Part shown: positions 62,520-64,000 of the stretch, piece after piece | Position numbering within the stretch: the first letter of the stretch is position 1 | Layout: every line of letters starts with the position of its first letter | Origin: Frigoribacterium sp. ACAM 257 | GTDB taxonomy: Bacteria > Actinomycetota > Actinomycetes > Actinomycetales > Microbacteriaceae | Length of the DNA stretch: 64,000 nucleotides | NCBI RefSeq assembly: GCF_007954365.1 | Contig: NZ_VOLO01000003.1 | Coordinates: forward strand, 186,001 to 250,000 | Direction: 5' to 3' | Notes under the pieces: generated by a model | What the model saw: the letters and a program-made list of their open reading frames with translations, nothing else | The model's database searches: none | What the model was told of the DNA's origin: nothing | Position numbers and translations under genes: made by a program

Positions 62520-63548
62520 TCAGGCGCCCGTCACGGTGAGCTGCGCGACGACGGGGCGGTGGTCGCTGCCGGCCTCGTCCAGGTCGGTGACGACCCTGTA
62601 GCCGGTCGGCATCCACGAGCGCGTCGCGAGGACGTGGTCGATGGGGGTGCCGAGCAGCGGCGGCAGGTCGGTGGGCCAGGTGCCCAGGCCCGCGTTGGCC
62701 GTGGTCACCCCGAGGTCGCGGCAGCGGCCGAGCGCGCCTCCCGCGGTGCCCAGGCCGGCCATGTGGTCGAGGGTCGCGTTGAAGTCGCCCGCCATGATGA
62801 CGTTGCCGTCCGCGCAGGCCTCGGCGAGGTAGCCGAGGCCCTCGCTCCACGCGTGCATCTGCGAGGTGGTCGGCGCGACGGGGTGGGCTGCGACGATGGT
62901 CGGCCCCGTTCCCGAGACCGGTGTCGCCACCACGGAGGGCATGAAGGGCGTCGTCTCGACGGCCGAGCCGTCGTCGGCCACCGCGACGGCGTACTCGCCG
63001 AGGCCGCTCGCGATCAGGAGGGAGGTCGGCTCCGACCCGCCCACGGTCGGGTACTCGACCGTCTTCACGGACATGGGGAGGCCGGCGGCGCCCATCGCCT
63101 CGGCGACGGCCGTCGCGACCTCGGCGCTCGTCTCGGGCAGGCTGACGATCTCCGCGCCCTCCTCGACGGCCAACGTGGCGATCACGTCAGCGCCCGGCGC
63201 GCCGCCCTCGGTGTTCCAGACGACCACCGTCAGGTCGGTCGGCAGCGCCTCGACGAAGTCGTCCCGACCGAGGCCCCTGGCCGCGGCCACGCCGATCGAC
63301 ACGGCGCCGAAGACGAGCAGCAGCACCCCGAGGGAGGCGGCGATCGACCGGAGGGGACGGGCGGCGATCCCGACGACGAACAGGACCACGGCCAGCCCGC
63401 CGGCGACGGCGGCCGCCGCCCCGCGGAACGAGACGAGCTGAGCTGTGGGCCACGTCCGCTGCAGGTCGAGCTGCTGCGGCCAGAGCGCGACGAACAGGGC
63501 GGCGGCGACCGCGAGGACGATGACGAAGGCGACGAGACGACGGATCAT
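62520..63548 (-). CDS. Membrane-anchored endonuclease/exonuclease/phosphatase family protein
   Basis: This 342-residue protein has three N-terminal membrane helices (RRLVAFVIVLAVAAALFVALW, AAAVAGGLAVVLFVVGIAA, SLGVLLLVFGAVSIGVAAA). They are followed by an EEP catalytic domain on the outer face: VVVWNTEGG, VSLPETS, AAHPVAP, GDFNATLDHMAG and GSDHRPVVAQL, the usual metal and His residues. Family members cleave phosphodiesters in DNA, RNA or lipids; the substrate here is unknown. The minus-strand -10 TATGCT (63564-63559) overlaps an upstream ATG at 63563, so the ATG at 63548 is the true start. Confidence 0.85.
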   Translation of the reverse strand: MIRRLVAFVIVLAVAAALFVALWPQQLDLQRTWPTAQLVSFRGAAAAVAGGLAVVLFVVGIAARPLRSIAASLGVLLLVFGAVSIGVAAARGLGRDDFVEALPTDLTVVVWNTEGGAPGADVIATLAVEEGAEIVSLPETSAEVATAVAEAMGAAGLPMSVKTVEYPTVGGSEPTSLLIASGLGEYAVAVADDGSAVETTPFMPSVVATPVSGTGPTIVAAHPVAPTTSQMHAWSEGLGYLAEACADGNVIMAGDFNATLDHMAGLGTAGGALGRCRDLGVTTANAGLGTWPTDLPPLLGTPIDHVLATRSWMPTGYRVVTDLDEAGSDHRPVVAQLTVTGA

Positions 63549-63621
63549 GGCGGGACCGAGCATAGGCGACCGCCCGTCCTGTGCACGGAGGACGCCCGGG
63601 CGGGCCGGAGCGACGTCGGCC

Positions 63622-63634
63622 TACGATGGGCGGA
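63622..63634 (+). promoter_or_regulatory. Leaderless promoter -10 for the PHP gene
   Basis: TACGAT (63622-63627), six nt, ATG at 63634. Confidence 0.55.
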
Positions 63635-64000
63635 TGCCCCATCGTCCGATCGACCTGCACACCCACAGCAGCGTCTCGGACGGCACGGAGACGCCTGCCG
63701 AGCTGGTCGCGGCCGCCGCGTCCGCAGGCCTCGCGGTCGTGGCGCTCACCGACCACGACTCCACGGCCGGCTGGTCGGAGGCCACGAGGGCCGTCGTGGG
63801 CACCGGCCTGACGCTCGTGCCCGGCATGGAGATGAGCACGAGGCTCGGCATGAACAGCGTGCACATGTTGGCCTACCTGTTCGATCCGGAGGACGCCGAC
63901 CTCGTCGCCGAGACCGCCCGCCTCCGCGACAGCCGCCTGCACCGCGCCGAGCGCATCGTCGAGCGGATCGGGGCCGACTACGACGTGACGTGGGGCGACG
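63634..64000 (+). CDS. PHP domain phosphoesterase, 3' truncated by window end
   Basis: About the first 122 residues are present. It opens with IDLHTHSSVSDGTETPAELV (the HxH and first Asp of the PHP metal site), then ALTDHDSTAGWSEA (second motif DHD) and LVPGMEMSTRLGMNSVHMLAYLFD. It resembles YciV/TrpH-type enzymes that hydrolyse 3',5'-nucleoside bisphosphates or short RNA ends. The remaining metal ligands are beyond the window. Confidence 0.85.
   Translation, partial: MPHRPIDLHTHSSVSDGTETPAELVAAAASAGLAVVALTDHDSTAGWSEATRAVVGTGLTLVPGMEMSTRLGMNSVHMLAYLFDPEDADLVAETARLRDSRLHRAERIVERIGADYDVTWGD

Overview
The window is very GC-rich DNA with strong G/C third-codon bias, many GTG starts and 1-4 nt gene overlaps. 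It encodes an MshB-type deacetylase (mycothiol pathway), a DUF3117 protein, a tandem glycine riboswitch and IdeR/DtxR-type iron boxes. Together these indicate an actinobacterium. Gene content and the short intergenic hairpins fit the Micrococcales, most likely Microbacteriaceae; that family placement is inference. No rRNA, tRNA, insertion sequence, prophage or CRISPR array was seen.

1-8.4 kb: the 3' end of an ABC-F gene, a MarR regulator beside a clean dyad, three very small unassigned ORFs, then an iron-siderophore uptake block. In that block a binding protein and a siderophore-interacting reductase are transcribed leftward, and two permeases plus an ATPase rightward. Both arms share one iron box that overlaps both -10 hexamers. 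An SDR and a second MarR gene follow. 8.4-17.5 kb: one operon with an oligopeptide/glutathione-type importer (binding protein, two permeases, double ATPase), a gamma-glutamyltransferase-family hydrolase, a GntR/FCD regulator and an acetamidase/formamidase. Two TTGTATACAA-type operators sit in front of it. 17.5-25.3 kb: lipoproteins, a LolA-like protein with an ABC-2 exporter, an MhuD-type heme-degrading enzyme, an FBP zinc-finger protein and a PrmC paralogue. 25.4-30.5 kb: glycine riboswitch and gcvT-gcvH-gcvP. 31-37.3 kb: a CPBP protease and a second complete oligopeptide importer.

37.4-58 kb: a conserved actinobacterial backbone of typA, mshB (fused to a membrane tail), fdxA, dapC, citrate synthase, dapD, dapE, DUF3117, O-methyltransferase, tatB, mrp, DUF1003, MgtE_N/CBS and a GSP17M-like gene. 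An efeUOB iron-uptake operon with its own iron box is inserted between typA and mshB. The sigE-rseA-htrA genes that lie between the methyltransferase and tatB in mycobacteria are absent. A LysR gene and a divergent 40-residue membrane protein share a perfect LysR dyad. 58-64 kb: a copper-type set (His-rich membrane protein, YcnI, CopC), an aminopeptidase P, a membrane-anchored EEP-family hydrolase and the start of a PHP phosphoesterase.

Iron acquisition is a recurring theme: siderophore uptake, EfeUOB, heme degradation and two iron boxes. At least 13 genes have a TAnnnT -10 hexamer ending 6-8 nt before the start codon and no usable Shine-Dalgarno sequence, so leaderless transcription looks common. 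Intergenic hairpins, several of them perfect, separate most convergent genes.
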